A DNA stretch of 64,000 bases from Oribacterium asaccharolyticum ACB7 (GTDB lineage Bacteria > Bacillota > Clostridia > Lachnospirales > Lachnospiraceae): contig NZ_JH414504.1 in the NCBI RefSeq assembly GCF_000238075.1, positions 972,504-1,036,503 on the forward strand, read 5' to 3'. Of this stretch, positions 1 through 8,187 are shown one piece after another; the first letter of the stretch is position 1, and the number at the start of each line of letters is the position of its first letter. The notes below the pieces were generated by a model. It did no database searches, was not told where the DNA came from, and saw nothing but the letters and a program-made list of their open reading frames with translations. The position numbers and the translations under genes are program-made.

Positions 1-1772
1 TACGGAGACTGAAAATCTTCTTTGGAAAGATAGGTGTCAATATTTTTCTGACTGTCCGCCAGGTTCACAACCGTCTTGATTCCGTGCTTTTCCATAAGCT
101 TATTCGCAATTGCCGCACGACCGAGCTCATTGTTTATGGGACTGGAAGAACGGTAGAGAACGCCCTTTTTGATGCCGCTAGTCTTGATATTTCTAAAGTT
201 CGCAAAGATTTCGTCACTGGCATAATCTGCCCTGTTATTACTCCTTGTCAGTTTTCGGATAGCGTACTGTTCAAGATAAGCTCCTTTTTTCTGCAGGAAA
301 AGCCTTACCTTTGTACCCTTATCCGCCTTTGCCACCTGATTTAATTTTCCATAGTTAATGCAAAGCGCAATCTTTTCTTTTCCGGGATAAGCACGAACAA
401 GGGGATCGCCCGCATTGACCAGATATCCGTCTACATAAGGTGCGTAGAAGGAATAGCCGTTATCCATTTGTACGGAAACCATATCTCCGAGTGTAAAGCC
501 CAGAGCATTAAAGTCGGAAATGGAAATGTCCGTCTCCAAGTGGCCGTATTTCTCTACACTTTCCACCGTTCCGGAAACGCTCGGCTTTGGAAGAGTCGCT
601 TCTTTAGCAAGTTTTTCCCGAACAGCCGTCATTTCTTCTTTGCTCATGCCGTGTGCTGCTAAAAATTCTTCCGCTGCAAGCTTTAAATCCGTGCTCTTCG
701 GATCCTTTCCCTTTGCCATTTTCTTTAAGGACTGGTAGAGGTTGCTGTTGAAAATTCTTGTATATTTCTCACTGTTTTCCTCTACGCCGAAGAAATTCTC
801 GAAGCTTAACATATAATCTTTTTCCAGCTCGGATAGGTCTGAGCCCATAAAGGCGGAAACGATAGCTGTTGCAAAACCGGCTCTGTCCTTTCCTTCCGTA
901 CAATGAATAAGATACGGCCCCTCATGTTGACTTAAGAAACGAAGGCCTTCCACAAGCTTATTGCCAAAGTCCTCGCTGTCCAAATCCACGCCCATGTTCA
1001 GGTAAATCACATTTCCCTTATCCATCAAGCTCTTGTAATAGGGGGAGGCAAAACCGTCCTTCTTCGTAAGAGCCTTCGCCTCTTCCTCACTGTCCGCAAG
1101 GTTTAGAACCGTCTGAATCCCGAAGGCTTCACAGAGCTTATCCGCATAGGCGGCTCTTCCAAATTGATTGTCAATGGGGTTGGAGCTTCTGTATAAAATG
1201 CCGAGAGGCATCCCTTTTCCGACAACCGCCCGGAAGTTTGCAAATACGCTGTCAGAGGAATAGTCTGCACGATTATTCGTTCTCGTAAGCTTTCGAATCA
1301 TAAGTTCATCCTGATAGCCCCCCTTTTCCTTTAAGGAAAACCGAAGCTCATCCCCTACGGAAACATGGTAATTCTTCGCAAAATTTCCCATATTGATGGC
1401 TACAAGCAGTCTCTTCTTCCCCGTATCATCACGGAATAAGAGCTTTCCCGTATCCACATCGCTGTAAGAGGTGCAAAGGGGGAGGGTAAGCTCCTCATCC
1501 TTCAGCTTTAGGCTCAAGAGATCTCCCACTTGATAGCCTGCCTGATAGAGACTTTCCTCCGATAAATCAAGGACAACATTCCCGAATTTCTCCACTTCCG
1601 TAACCTTCGCACTCAGTGCTTCTGCGGTAGCTCCTGCAGTGCCGGATACAGTGGCAATGAGAACAGGAGACGCCAACGGCATCCTGATTCCGGCAAAAGC
1701 CTCCAACTGCACTAAAATAAGGCTACAGAGTAAAAATATCCATAGCCCGGGTTTCCACTTCTTCAAACGCAT
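1..1772 (-). CDS. Secreted tyrosine-phosphatase-like protein with duplicated module (3' end outside window)
   Basis: The frame opens at ATG 1770-1772 behind AAGGAGG and runs off the left edge, so 590 codons are visible. A signal peptide or anchor covers residues 1-28. Residues about 54-150 resemble the C-terminal beta domain of SAM-hydroxide adenosyltransferases (EKFGNVVLDL, then TSYSDVDTGKLL). Next come RKLTRTNNRADY and a phosphatase domain with the CX5R loop HCTEGKDRAG, catalytic Cys about residue 291. From about residue 393 the whole module starts again (EKYGHLETDI, RKLTRSNNRADY, GVLYRSSSPI); its catalytic loop lies beyond the window. By family it should be an extracellular or surface Tyr/Ser or phosphoinositide phosphatase; the substrate is unknown. 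The protein-level duplication is seen directly. Confidence 0.75.
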   Translation of the reverse strand, partial: MRLKKWKPGLWIFLLCSLILVQLEAFAGIRMPLASPVLIATVSGTAGATAEALSAKVTEVEKFGNVVLDLSEESLYQAGYQVGDLLSLKLKDEELTLPLCTSYSDVDTGKLLFRDDTGKKRLLVAINMGNFAKNYHVSVGDELRFSLKEKGGYQDELMIRKLTRTNNRADYSSDSVFANFRAVVGKGMPLGILYRSSNPIDNQFGRAAYADKLCEAFGIQTVLNLADSEEEAKALTKKDGFASPYYKSLMDKGNVIYLNMGVDLDSEDFGNKLVEGLRFLSQHEGPYLIHCTEGKDRAGFATAIVSAFMGSDLSELEKDYMLSFENFFGVEENSEKYTRIFNSNLYQSLKKMAKGKDPKSTDLKLAAEEFLAAHGMSKEEMTAVREKLAKEATLPKPSVSGTVESVEKYGHLETDISISDFNALGFTLGDMVSVQMDNGYSFYAPYVDGYLVNAGDPLVRAYPGKEKIALCINYGKLNQVAKADKGTKVRLFLQKKGAYLEQYAIRKLTRSNNRADYASDEIFANFRNIKTSGIKKGVLYRSSSPINNELGRAAIANKLMEKHGIKTVVNLADSQKNIDTYLSKEDFQSP

Positions 1773-1993
1773 AACTCTTCCTCCTTTTATAAGACAGCCT
1801 AATATCCCAAGAAGCTTAGGATAAATGTACAAGATGAATGTGCTGATTTTGATAACAATTCTTTACATTCCTTTTTCTTTTTATGCTTTATATTCCTACT
1901 GCTTTGCGTATGATTTTTCTAATCTATAGAGTATTATACCGTATTTATTCTTCAAGAAGAAGTGCCGCAATTTGAAGGAGTGAAAAGAAGTTT

Positions 1994-2731
1994 TTAATAT
2001 TGCTCTTTTACATATTGTTGGACGGCATCGCATACATATTGTGCTGTTCCATCCCCAAACTGATCTAAGTTGTTTTTGAATTCTTTATTCTGAACATACC
2101 CATAAGCGATGCTTGAAAACACATCCATTGGGCAATCAAATGCATATCTGCATAAATGTTTATGAAGTTCTTCCGCTAATTGTATATTTTCTTGCGCTGT
2201 GGCTCTCAATCCATTTGACTTATTTTCAGAAAAAGCAAAGAATATTCTATTAAATCCATTGGTTAATTCTTGTTCTTTTCCTTTTTGCTTTTGAATTGCC
2301 TCTTCAATCACTTCTCGGCCATAGAGGTCTATAGCAGCTTGCTTATATTTTTGATTATCTTGATAGGTAAACCCTTTAAATTTCTCTTTTGTAGGCATGG
2401 AAACCTTCCTTTCTTTTGATTCTATTGTCTTTTCCAATGTTTCTATCAAAGTTAGGAGCTTTTGTTTTTCTTTTTGCATTAATTTGAGCTGAGCCTTTAG
2501 ATGATTTAGTACTTCCTCATCCTCATTTTTTAACAATTCTTTTATCTTCTTTAAGGAAAATCCCAAGTACTTATAGAACAATATCATTTGCAGGAATGAT
2601 ATATCCTCCTCGGAATAATACCTATAACCATTTTCTTTTTTTTGAGGAGACAGCAACCCAATCTCATCATAATGATGTAAAGTGCGCACCGATACACCAC
2701 TAATTTCACTAACATATTTGATCAAATACAT
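1994..2731 (-). CDS. MerR-family regulator with TipAS effector domain
   Basis: 245 aa. Residues 1-70 form a MerR winged helix-turn-helix (ISGVSVRTLHHYDEIGLLSP, then NGYRYYSEED). Residues about 75-110 form the dimerising coiled coil. Residues about 115-245 match the TipAS drug-sensing fold (SMPTKEKFKGF near its start). By family this would be a one-component regulator that binds a drug or peptide and activates its own promoter and often an efflux gene. It is preceded by TTAGGAGG and by a promoter with the long MerR spacer. No efflux gene is adjacent: trpB is upstream, the phosphatase downstream. The ligand is not predictable. Confidence 0.88.
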   Translation of the reverse strand: MYLIKYVSEISGVSVRTLHHYDEIGLLSPQKKENGYRYYSEEDISFLQMILFYKYLGFSLKKIKELLKNEDEEVLNHLKAQLKLMQKEKQKLLTLIETLEKTIESKERKVSMPTKEKFKGFTYQDNQKYKQAAIDLYGREVIEEAIQKQKGKEQELTNGFNRIFFAFSENKSNGLRATAQENIQLAEELHKHLCRYAFDCPMDVFSSIAYGYVQNKEFKNNLDQFGDGTAQYVCDAVQQYVKEQY

Positions 2732-2754
2732 CTAGGCACCTCCTAACAAGGAAG

Positions 2755-2785
2755 ACTATAAACTATTACATTACGTTATAGTCAA
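2755..2785 (-). promoter_or_regulatory. MerR-type autoregulated promoter with 19-bp spacer
   Basis: Read on the minus strand, -35 is TTGACT (2780-2785) and -10 is TATAGT (2755-2760), separated by exactly 19 bp. Inside sits the dyad GACTATAA (2754-2761) and TTATAGTC (2776-2783). An over-long spacer with an inverted repeat between the two hexamers is the hallmark of promoters twisted into activity by MerR proteins. The start codon is 24 bases downstream of the -10, so this is almost certainly the regulator's own promoter. Confidence 0.85.
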
Positions 2786-2916
2786 TAGCTTTTTTCTAAC
2801 TTAGAAAAAAATCATGCACCACAAGCTAAAGAGGAATAGATAAAAAGTCAAAACTATAGAACTTATGCAATCGGTTTATAATGAGAAGTTACGCTTTACG
2901 AGCGATTGTTGTTATG

Positions 2917-3234
2917 AATAAAAAAGAGACTGTAAAAATGAAAGCAGTGCTATTTATTGCTATGCAGGTTTGCTGCGGGACAATCTGAGCCCGTGGGTAC
3001 TTGCGAAAAACAAATGAAATGCTGTTTTTCGCTTAGTATCCCCTACGTAAGGACAAACTTTTCATCAGAAAAGTTGTCCTGTACAAGACCAACTTCTTTA
3101 AGAAGTTGCTTTGCAAAGCAAAGTGAGCAGTAGTCAACAAGACTACTGCTCAGTCAGGCGAGGTTAGCGAGAGCGTGTCTCGCAGTAAACCTGCATAGCA
3201 TAAAGTGCTTTTAATATTTTACAGTCTCTTTATT
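2917..3234. repeat. 318-bp imperfect inverted-repeat element full of nested hairpins
   Basis: The outer arms are complementary: AATAAAAAAGAGACTGTAAA at 2917 and the reverse complement of AATAAAGAGACTGTAAAAT at 3216-3234. Pairing continues inward through CTATGCAGGTTT (2970s and 3188-3200). Inside are GCGAAAAACA/TGTTTTTCGC, AGGACAA/TTGTCCT, AACTTCTT/AAGAAGTT, GCTTTGCAAAGC and GAGCAGTAGTC/GACTACTGCTC. No plausible gene is present. It fills most of the 2786-3279 gap downstream of trpB and could terminate trpB transcription. The architecture suggests a non-autonomous mobile element or a large structured RNA. A 17-base piece recurs at 23627-23643. Confidence 0.7.
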
Positions 3235-3279
3235 CGAAGCTCTACACTTACCGTTTGAGCTTCATTCCTTTATTTTTTC

Positions 3280-4503
3280 TTATTCTCTTATTCCGTATTT
3301 TTCCAGGATATAGTCCATATCCTTGTCTCCTCTTCCGGAGAGGTTGATGAGGATGGAGCCCTTATTCATCGTCTTTGCGAGCTTCATACCGTACGCCACT
3401 GCATGGGAGCTTTCTATCGCCGGAATGATGCCTTCCATTCTGGAAAGGGTAAAGAATGCATCAATGGTCTCGTCATCATTTACCACATCATACTTTACTC
3501 TTCCGATATCATGTAAGAAGGCGTGCTCCGGACCGGAAGACGGATAATCGAGACCGCTCGCTACGGAATATACCGGTGCCGGCTCTCCCTTTTCATCCTT
3601 TAACATAATGCTGTTAAAGCCGTGCATAATTCCTTCTTCTCCGTAGGTAAGGCTTGCCGCATGATCTCCGAGTGCGGTGCCTCTTCCCAAGGGTTCTACG
3701 CCGTAAATCGCCACCGGATCATTGAGGAAGCCCGAGAAAAGTCCCATGGCGTTCGATCCGCCTCCCACGCAGGCTACGATAGCGTCCGGAAGCTCTCCGG
3801 TCATATCGAGGAACTGCTCTCTTGCCTCGATGCCTACTACGCTCTGGAAATCTCGCACCATCATGGGGAAGGGATGCGGTCCCACTACGGATCCGATACA
3901 GTAAATGGCATCCTTGTATTCCTTCATGTACGCGAGGAATGCGGCATCCACTGCCTCTTTCAGCGTGGCAAGACCCTCATTTACCTCTACTACTCTTGCA
4001 CCGAGAATCTTCATTCTGGCTACATTCGGTGCCTGCTTCTTGATGTCTACCGCACCCATGTAAATGTCGCACTCCATGCCGAAGTATGCTGCTGCGGTAG
4101 CCAGAGCCACACCGTGCTGTCCGGCACCGGTCTCTGCAATAACCTTCTTCTTTCCCATGTATTTCGCAAGAAGCACCTCACCCATGCAGTGATTTAACTT
4201 ATGGGCACCGGTATGATTTAAGTCCTCCCGCTTTACATAAAGCTGTACACCGGTATTGATTTTCTCGGAGAGTCTCTCCAAGTGAGAAATGGGAGTCGGT
4301 CTACCTTGGAATTCCTTACGGATTCTTCTTAACTCCGCAATAAACTTTCTGGACTTGGAAATGGTTTCATAGGCATGGTTAATCTCCTCCATCGCCTTCT
4401 TTAACTCCTCGGGGATATACGCTCCGCCATACTTTCCAAAATAGCCGTTTGCATCCGGGTAGTTCTTTAAATAAGTCTCAAAATCCACATTGTTAAGCTG
4501 CAT
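3280..4503 (-). CDS. trpB: Tryptophan synthase beta chain
   Basis: 407 aa from ATG 4501-4503, chosen because AAAGGAGG precedes it and the protein then begins like TrpB ([20 protein letters not shown]); an upstream in-frame start would translate hairpin leader sequence. TrpB converts indole and L-serine to tryptophan with PLP. Visible motifs are the PLP-lysine segment HTGAHKLNH, the indole-site ETGAGQHG and the phosphate-binding [10 protein letters not shown]. The lysine segment reads HKLNH where HKINN is usual. No trpA or other trp gene is nearby, so it may work alone on imported indole or serve a trpA elsewhere. Control by a tryptophan T-box leader upstream fits this product. Confidence 0.95.
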   Translation of the reverse strand: MQLNNVDFETYLKNYPDANGYFGKYGGAYIPEELKKAMEEINHAYETISKSRKFIAELRRIRKEFQGRPTPISHLERLSEKINTGVQLYVKREDLNHTGAHKLNHCMGEVLLAKYMGKKKVIAETGAGQHGVALATAAAYFGMECDIYMGAVDIKKQAPNVARMKILGARVVEVNEGLATLKEAVDAAFLAYMKEYKDAIYCIGSVVGPHPFPMMVRDFQSVVGIEAREQFLDMTGELPDAIVACVGGGSNAMGLFSGFLNDPVAIYGVEPLGRGTALGDHAASLTYGEEGIMHGFNSIMLKDEKGEPAPVYSVASGLDYPSSGPEHAFLHDIGRVKYDVVNDDETIDAFFTLSRMEGIIPAIESSHAVAYGMKLAKTMNKGSILINLSGRGDKDMDYILEKYGIRE

Positions 4504-4542
4504 AATTCTTTCCTCCTTTTTCTTCCCCGCCTTTTTCCGGGG

Positions 4543-4749
4543 TCGGTAAATGTGATGTTCTTTACCAAGGAGATGATAGTATTTACGGAATCGTTCGCAC
4601 TGCGTGCTTTTACGATTCCTGCCTGCCATTCGCACTCCCAAAGCACATCTGTGCTTCTTCGTGCTCATGTCAGGGGCGATCCATAAAAGTCTGCGATGTT
4701 CATGCAAGCAAGCTTGCAAAACATCTTAGACTTTTATGTCTCGGTAAAT
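4543..4749. repeat. Palindrome-rich block between trpB leader terminator and trpB, bounded by 9-bp direct repeats
   Basis: TCGGTAAAT occurs at 4543-4551 and 4741-4749 and brackets 189 bp without a credible gene. The block holds several strong hairpins: CATAAAAGTCT (4682-4692) with AGACTTTTATG (4728-4738) and an inner GCAAGC/GCTTGC; AAGCACA/TGTGCTT (4641-4656); GGAATCGT/ACGATTCC (4587-4619). Direct repeats at the edges look like a target duplication left by an inserted element, but no clear terminal inverted repeats are visible, so insertion is inference. The block lies in the trpB 5' untranslated region, beyond the T-box terminator. Confidence 0.5.
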
Positions 4750-4751
4750 AC

Positions 4752-5047
4752 AAAAAGTCCCCGGCAAAGAAAGTTTCTCTGCCAAGGACGAATAAACAAA
4801 TAATCTATCCGCGGTGCCACCTTGATTCACAGCTTACGCTGCGCCGCTTAGCAGGATACCAACATATCCCCGGGAACTCACGTATCCCTACACGTTGCAG
4901 AATACTCCGGAAAAATCCGTTTCCCTGCACCCTCAGTGGTCCATTTGACAATTTGTTTCTTACCCGATTCTCAGCATCGCGGGTTCTCTGTAAAGGCATC
5001 GTTGCCGTTATCTCCACCTCAACGGTTTACAATATTCAGTTGTTGAG
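4752..5047 (-). promoter_or_regulatory. Tryptophan T-box riboswitch with terminator
   Basis: The T-box core AAGGTGGCACCGCG is at 4810-4823 (minus strand). Upstream is Stem I, whose base pairs GTGG with CCAC. The codon immediately before the helix-closing purine is TGG (Trp), in TGGACCAC. The UGGN bulge reads UGGC, which pairs with a G discriminator, as on bacterial tRNA-Trp. A terminator hairpin follows (GTCCTTGGCA with TGCCGGGGAC, then TTTTT; 4752-4789); its 5' part can instead pair with the T-box. Uncharged tRNA-Trp should therefore switch on trpB. Thr (ACC, one codon on) is the alternative reading but fits the bulge base less well. Confidence 0.9.
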
Positions 5048-5053
5048 AACGGA

Positions 5054-5082
5054 TTTTACACGGAAGTATAAGAGCTGTCAAG
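5054..5082 (-). promoter_or_regulatory. Sigma-A promoter of the T-box/trpB transcript
   Basis: On the minus strand, TTGACA (5077-5082) and TAAAAT (5054-5059) are separated by 17 bp. Transcription would begin near 5047, just before Stem I of the T-box. Confidence 0.8.
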
Positions 5083-5105
5083 CAAAATAATCTTACGAAT
5101 AATAA

Positions 5106-5849
5106 TCATCTGTATATTTCTCCCAGATAAGCTAATGCCTCTTGCATTTCAAATGGCAATAACAACTGTATAAATGGAATATTTTCCATTCTGATTTCTT
5201 CCATAAATCTGATTATATTTTCACGCACAATACCATTCGTTTCGATTTTATTATCTCTACGAGCTATCTGTAGAAGCCGAAAAACATCATATTTATGTTT
5301 TTTCAAATCTCGTTCATTCACATGTTCACCTCTTGCTTTTTTGTCCTTCAGATCCAGCCAAGCATACATCTTAAATGGAATCAGATGCTCCGTATCAAGA
5401 ACACTTATTCCCGAAACAACCCTTCTTCCGGTGAGCATAAATTTATAGTAGTCATCATTGAGCAAAATTGCAGAAAGGCTTGAAGTATCTTCATCAATAT
5501 GTATCGGAATAATTCCATCTGGAATAAAATTGATATAATTAGGCTCTCTGGAAAACAGTTCTATCATAGCAGGGTAACCGGAGCGCGGTTCAGTAAATCT
5601 GTAGAAATGTGCCTTTTCACTGTTTTTCCAGCCAAAGCGATATCCCCCCTCCATGATAAACTCCCAGAATATATGAGCAAATTCCTTGTACCTTGCTTCC
5701 ATAATCAAAATCATATCAATATCTTTTGTCGCCCTAAAATCTGTCCCTGCCTCCGTCATAAGTATATCGCATGCAGTTCCGCCAATTACCGTATAGCAAT
5801 CAGCATAATCCTTGAATTTTTCTATGAAGCTGTTTATTTCTGTCCCCAT
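5106..5849 (-). CDS. AbiEii-like nucleotidyltransferase, putative toxin of type IV TA pair
   Basis: 247 aa. The minimal nucleotidyltransferase signature is clear: GGTACDIL followed by TKDIDMILI, giving the G-G and D-x-D metal-binding pattern near residues 23-47. A second part rich in charged helices follows (residues 150-247). AbiEii-type proteins transfer nucleotides, in some families to tRNA, and arrest growth or abort phage infection. Its start overlaps the end of the upstream helix-turn-helix gene by 16 bp, the usual antitoxin-then-toxin order. Similarity to AbiEii is at fold and context level; a housekeeping or drug-modifying nucleotidyltransferase is the alternative. Confidence 0.7.
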   Translation of the reverse strand: MGTEINSFIEKFKDYADCYTVIGGTACDILMTEAGTDFRATKDIDMILIMEARYKEFAHIFWEFIMEGGYRFGWKNSEKAHFYRFTEPRSGYPAMIELFSREPNYINFIPDGIIPIHIDEDTSSLSAILLNDDYYKFMLTGRRVVSGISVLDTEHLIPFKMYAWLDLKDKKARGEHVNERDLKKHKYDVFRLLQIARRDNKIETNGIVRENIIRFMEEIRMENIPFIQLLLPFEMQEALAYLGEIYR

Positions 5850-6802
5850 ATCTGCCCCTCCAAATATTCCTCGACTGCCTCTTCAATTCTTTCATCTGCA
5901 TTTCCGTCAAAGCAATTTGACAGAGAAACAGGATCCACAATTCCATCATTTGCAAACATTGCCGGATTATATTTCCACAGCTCAAGACAGAGCGACTTCT
6001 CTTCTGTTATCCATTTTGGATCAATCTCTTTTATATTATCTGCTTTAAAATCCGCTTTATATACAGCCCGAACCGGTATTTTGGGTTCATTTAACATAGT
6101 TACCTTTGCAAGAGCCGATTCCCCGGAATATACATATTCGCTATATCTATTTTTAGTTTCCGTTATCAATATACGTTGAATGGGGTTGATTAGATATGGC
6201 TTCGCTTTTTTATAAAGTGCAAAGCCTGATATATCAGTTCTCATGTAGTATTCTTTACCGTGCATTTCCTGGGATATAAGTCCCATTGCAGCCAGTTGCT
6301 CACTTGCCCTTGTAATAGAAGTCCTAGTGACCCCTATAGCAGTCGCAGCATCTTTTTTCATTACAGCCTGTCCTTTGCTTTTATAGAACATATAGAGAAA
6401 AAGCAGCTGTGTTACCGGCATCATTTTATCCCGTCTAGTCTCTTTCTCTTTCTTAAATGTATTATTCAGCATCATGCCAAGAAACGGTAAATATAGTTGA
6501 CCATTATCCGTGATAAATGGAATATTCCTTTCAAGTAGCTTATCACGCTGTAATTTAGTTACTGCAGAAAATCCGAAAACTATCGGGATGCCATATTTAT
6601 CAGATAAAAATGACAACTGCTTCTCCAAAGCAACAATCCCAAACCTCTCTTCTTTCGAAAGGTACACAAAAAGAAAGGCGGTCTCTTTATATGACATCCT
6701 AAAAAAGCTTCTCTGTGCTGTCATAAACACAGGAAGCCCTTTAGTATTTATTTCCTCAGCTTGAAAGTTCAAGCCAAAAATATTCTTATTTAAGATTTCC
6801 AT
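5834..6802 (-). CDS. AbiEi-like winged-helix antitoxin/regulator
   Basis: 322 aa. A winged-helix region near residues 155-195 (KKDAATAIGVTRTSITRASE) should bind DNA. The N-terminal 150 residues resemble the sensor half of AbiEi-like proteins, and the C-terminal 120 residues are unclassified. It precedes and overlaps the nucleotidyltransferase gene by 16 bp, so the two are probably translationally coupled. A long, nearly perfect dyad just upstream of its start is a likely autoregulatory operator. The antitoxin role is inferred from this arrangement, not from strong sequence similarity. Confidence 0.65.
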   Translation of the reverse strand: MEILNKNIFGLNFQAEEINTKGLPVFMTAQRSFFRMSYKETAFLFVYLSKEERFGIVALEKQLSFLSDKYGIPIVFGFSAVTKLQRDKLLERNIPFITDNGQLYLPFLGMMLNNTFKKEKETRRDKMMPVTQLLFLYMFYKSKGQAVMKKDAATAIGVTRTSITRASEQLAAMGLISQEMHGKEYYMRTDISGFALYKKAKPYLINPIQRILITETKNRYSEYVYSGESALAKVTMLNEPKIPVRAVYKADFKADNIKEIDPKWITEEKSLCLELWKYNPAMFANDGIVDPVSLSNCFDGNADERIEEAVEEYLEGQIWGQK

Positions 6803-6822
6803 GGATTTAACCTCGATAACTA

Positions 6823-6867
6823 TTTTTATTAAATAATAACAGAGTCTATGTTATTATTCAATAAAAA
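6823..6867. promoter_or_regulatory. 19-bp-arm AT-rich dyad, probable operator of the TA pair
   Basis: The arms 6823-6841 and 6849-6867 are reverse complements at 18 of 19 positions, separated by GAGTCTA. The dyad lies 21 bp upstream of the antitoxin-like start and overlaps where its promoter must be. AbiEi-type antitoxins repress their own promoter through inverted repeats. There is no T-run making it a terminator. Confidence 0.65.
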
Positions 6868-6953
6868 TATATTATTATTGGATATCCTCTAAATTTTTCC
6901 ATCTCTTTATTAGACATTTGAGATATCGCACGCTTACAATCAATACTCGCTAA

Positions 6954-6995
6954 GAATAAAAAATGCAACTAACGGATTATTCTCCGGAAGCTGCA
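6954..6995 (-). terminator. Rho-independent terminator after ldh
   Basis: On the minus strand TGCAGCTTCCGGA pairs with TCCGTTAGTTGCA, followed by TTTTTTATT. It lies about 50 bp beyond the ldh stop. Confidence 0.8.
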
Positions 6996-7043
6996 TCTTA
7001 CTTTATTCTATATTGCTTTTTTCTATATTGTTTTTTTATTCAC

Positions 7044-7991
7044 TTAGTTAAACGCATCCTCGATAACCTTCTTCAAGGTATCGGCGGAAGCTTGAAGTGC
7101 CTCTTTCTCCTCCTCGTTTAAATCAATCGGCACCACTCTTTCCACACCCTGTCTTCCGACAATCGCCGGCACACTTAAGGAGACATCGGAAATTCCGTAT
7201 TCTCCGTGCTGCATACTGGAAACGGGAAGGATGGATTTTTCGTCACGAATAATCGCCTCACAGATTCTTCGAACGGACATGGCGATTCCGTAGTAGGTCG
7301 CCTTCTTCTTTGCAATAATCTCGTAGGCACTGTTTTTTACATCCTCTGCAATTCGCTTCATGGAAGCATCATGCTCCAGGTGACCTCGAAGCTCGCAGAA
7401 ATCATTTAAAGGAATACCGGAAACATTCGCACTGCTCCATGCGGCAATTTCGCTGTCTCCGTGCTCTCCGATAATAAAGGCGTGGACAGAACGGTTATCA
7501 ATAGACAAATGCTCTCCCAAAAGGTACTTCAGTCTTGCCGTATCCAGCACCGTTCCGGAACCGAAGACTCTGTTCTCCGGAAAACCGCTGAGTTTCACCG
7601 ACACATACGTTAAAATATCCACCGGATTTGCCACAATGAGTAAGATTCCCTCATACTTTCTCTTTGCAATCTCCGGAATAATACTCTTGAAAATTCCTAC
7701 ATTTTTCTTGACCAAGTCAAGCCTTGTTTCTCCCGGCTTCTGCCCGGCACCGGCAGTGATCACGATGATGGAGCAGTCCATCAAATCATCATAATCTCCG
7801 GCATAAATCTTCATGGGCTTAGCAAAAGGAAGTCCGTGGCTGATGTCGAGTGCTTCTCCCTCTGCCCTTTCCCTATCCACATCATTTAAAACAATTTCCG
7901 AAAAAAGACCGCTTTGCATGAGGGCAAAGGCGGAACTGGATCCCACAAAACCGCAACCGATAACCCCCACTTTTCTTTCCTGAATATTCAT
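7044..7991 (-). CDS. ldh: L-lactate dehydrogenase
   Basis: 315 aa from ATG 7989-7991, preceded by AAAGGAGAAGAG; a longer in-frame start would add about 50 unlikely residues. LDH reduces pyruvate to L-lactate with NADH and recycles NAD during fermentation. Visible are the Rossmann glycine loop GCGFVGSS, the mobile active-site loop QKPGETRLDLV with the LDH-type Gln rather than the Arg of malate dehydrogenase, and the catalytic-His segment IGEHGDSE. Full family length. It stands alone between a terminator and a 196-bp gap to hemZ, so it is probably monocistronic. Confidence 0.96.
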   Translation of the reverse strand: MNIQERKVGVIGCGFVGSSSAFALMQSGLFSEIVLNDVDRERAEGEALDISHGLPFAKPMKIYAGDYDDLMDCSIIVITAGAGQKPGETRLDLVKKNVGIFKSIIPEIAKRKYEGILLIVANPVDILTYVSVKLSGFPENRVFGSGTVLDTARLKYLLGEHLSIDNRSVHAFIIGEHGDSEIAAWSSANVSGIPLNDFCELRGHLEHDASMKRIAEDVKNSAYEIIAKKKATYYGIAMSVRRICEAIIRDEKSILPVSSMQHGEYGISDVSLSVPAIVGRQGVERVVPIDLNEEEKEALQASADTLKKVIEDAFN

Positions 7992-8187
7992 CTCTTCTCC
8001 TTTCCCTTTCTTCTCTATCTTTATCATCTGCTTTGATTCTTTTTCCAAAGCTTCAAGCTCCCTTATTTTAGTTGATTGTAGTGGAAAGCATGGAAAAAAC
8101 AGAAGCATGGAAGATGAAACGTTTTTGTCATACAGTCCCACTAGGAGTTAGTATACACTAAATTTATTTTTTTTGCTTGTTATTTTT

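Noticed and set aside
2917..3234. CRISPR array
   Set aside because: Repeats here are inverted, not evenly spaced direct repeats with unique spacers; no cas gene is present. The 14328-14429 and 17850-17893 arrays have no spacers either.
3622..4197. 191-residue open frame on the plus strand
   Set aside because: It lies wholly antisense inside trpB, whose protein is clearly conserved; the antisense product has no ribosome site or domain.
4805..5017. 70-residue minus-strand open frame upstream of trpB
   Set aside because: It coincides with the T-box RNA; its conserved bases are explained by the riboswitch.
5106..6867. Prophage or integrative element around the toxin-antitoxin pair
   Set aside because: No integrase, attachment-site duplication or phage gene is visible on either side.
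8100..8170. Rex operator at ldh
   Set aside because: TTAGTATACACTAA is a partial palindrome but does not match the TTGTGA-N6-TCACAA pattern, and no good -35 and -10 pair frames it.
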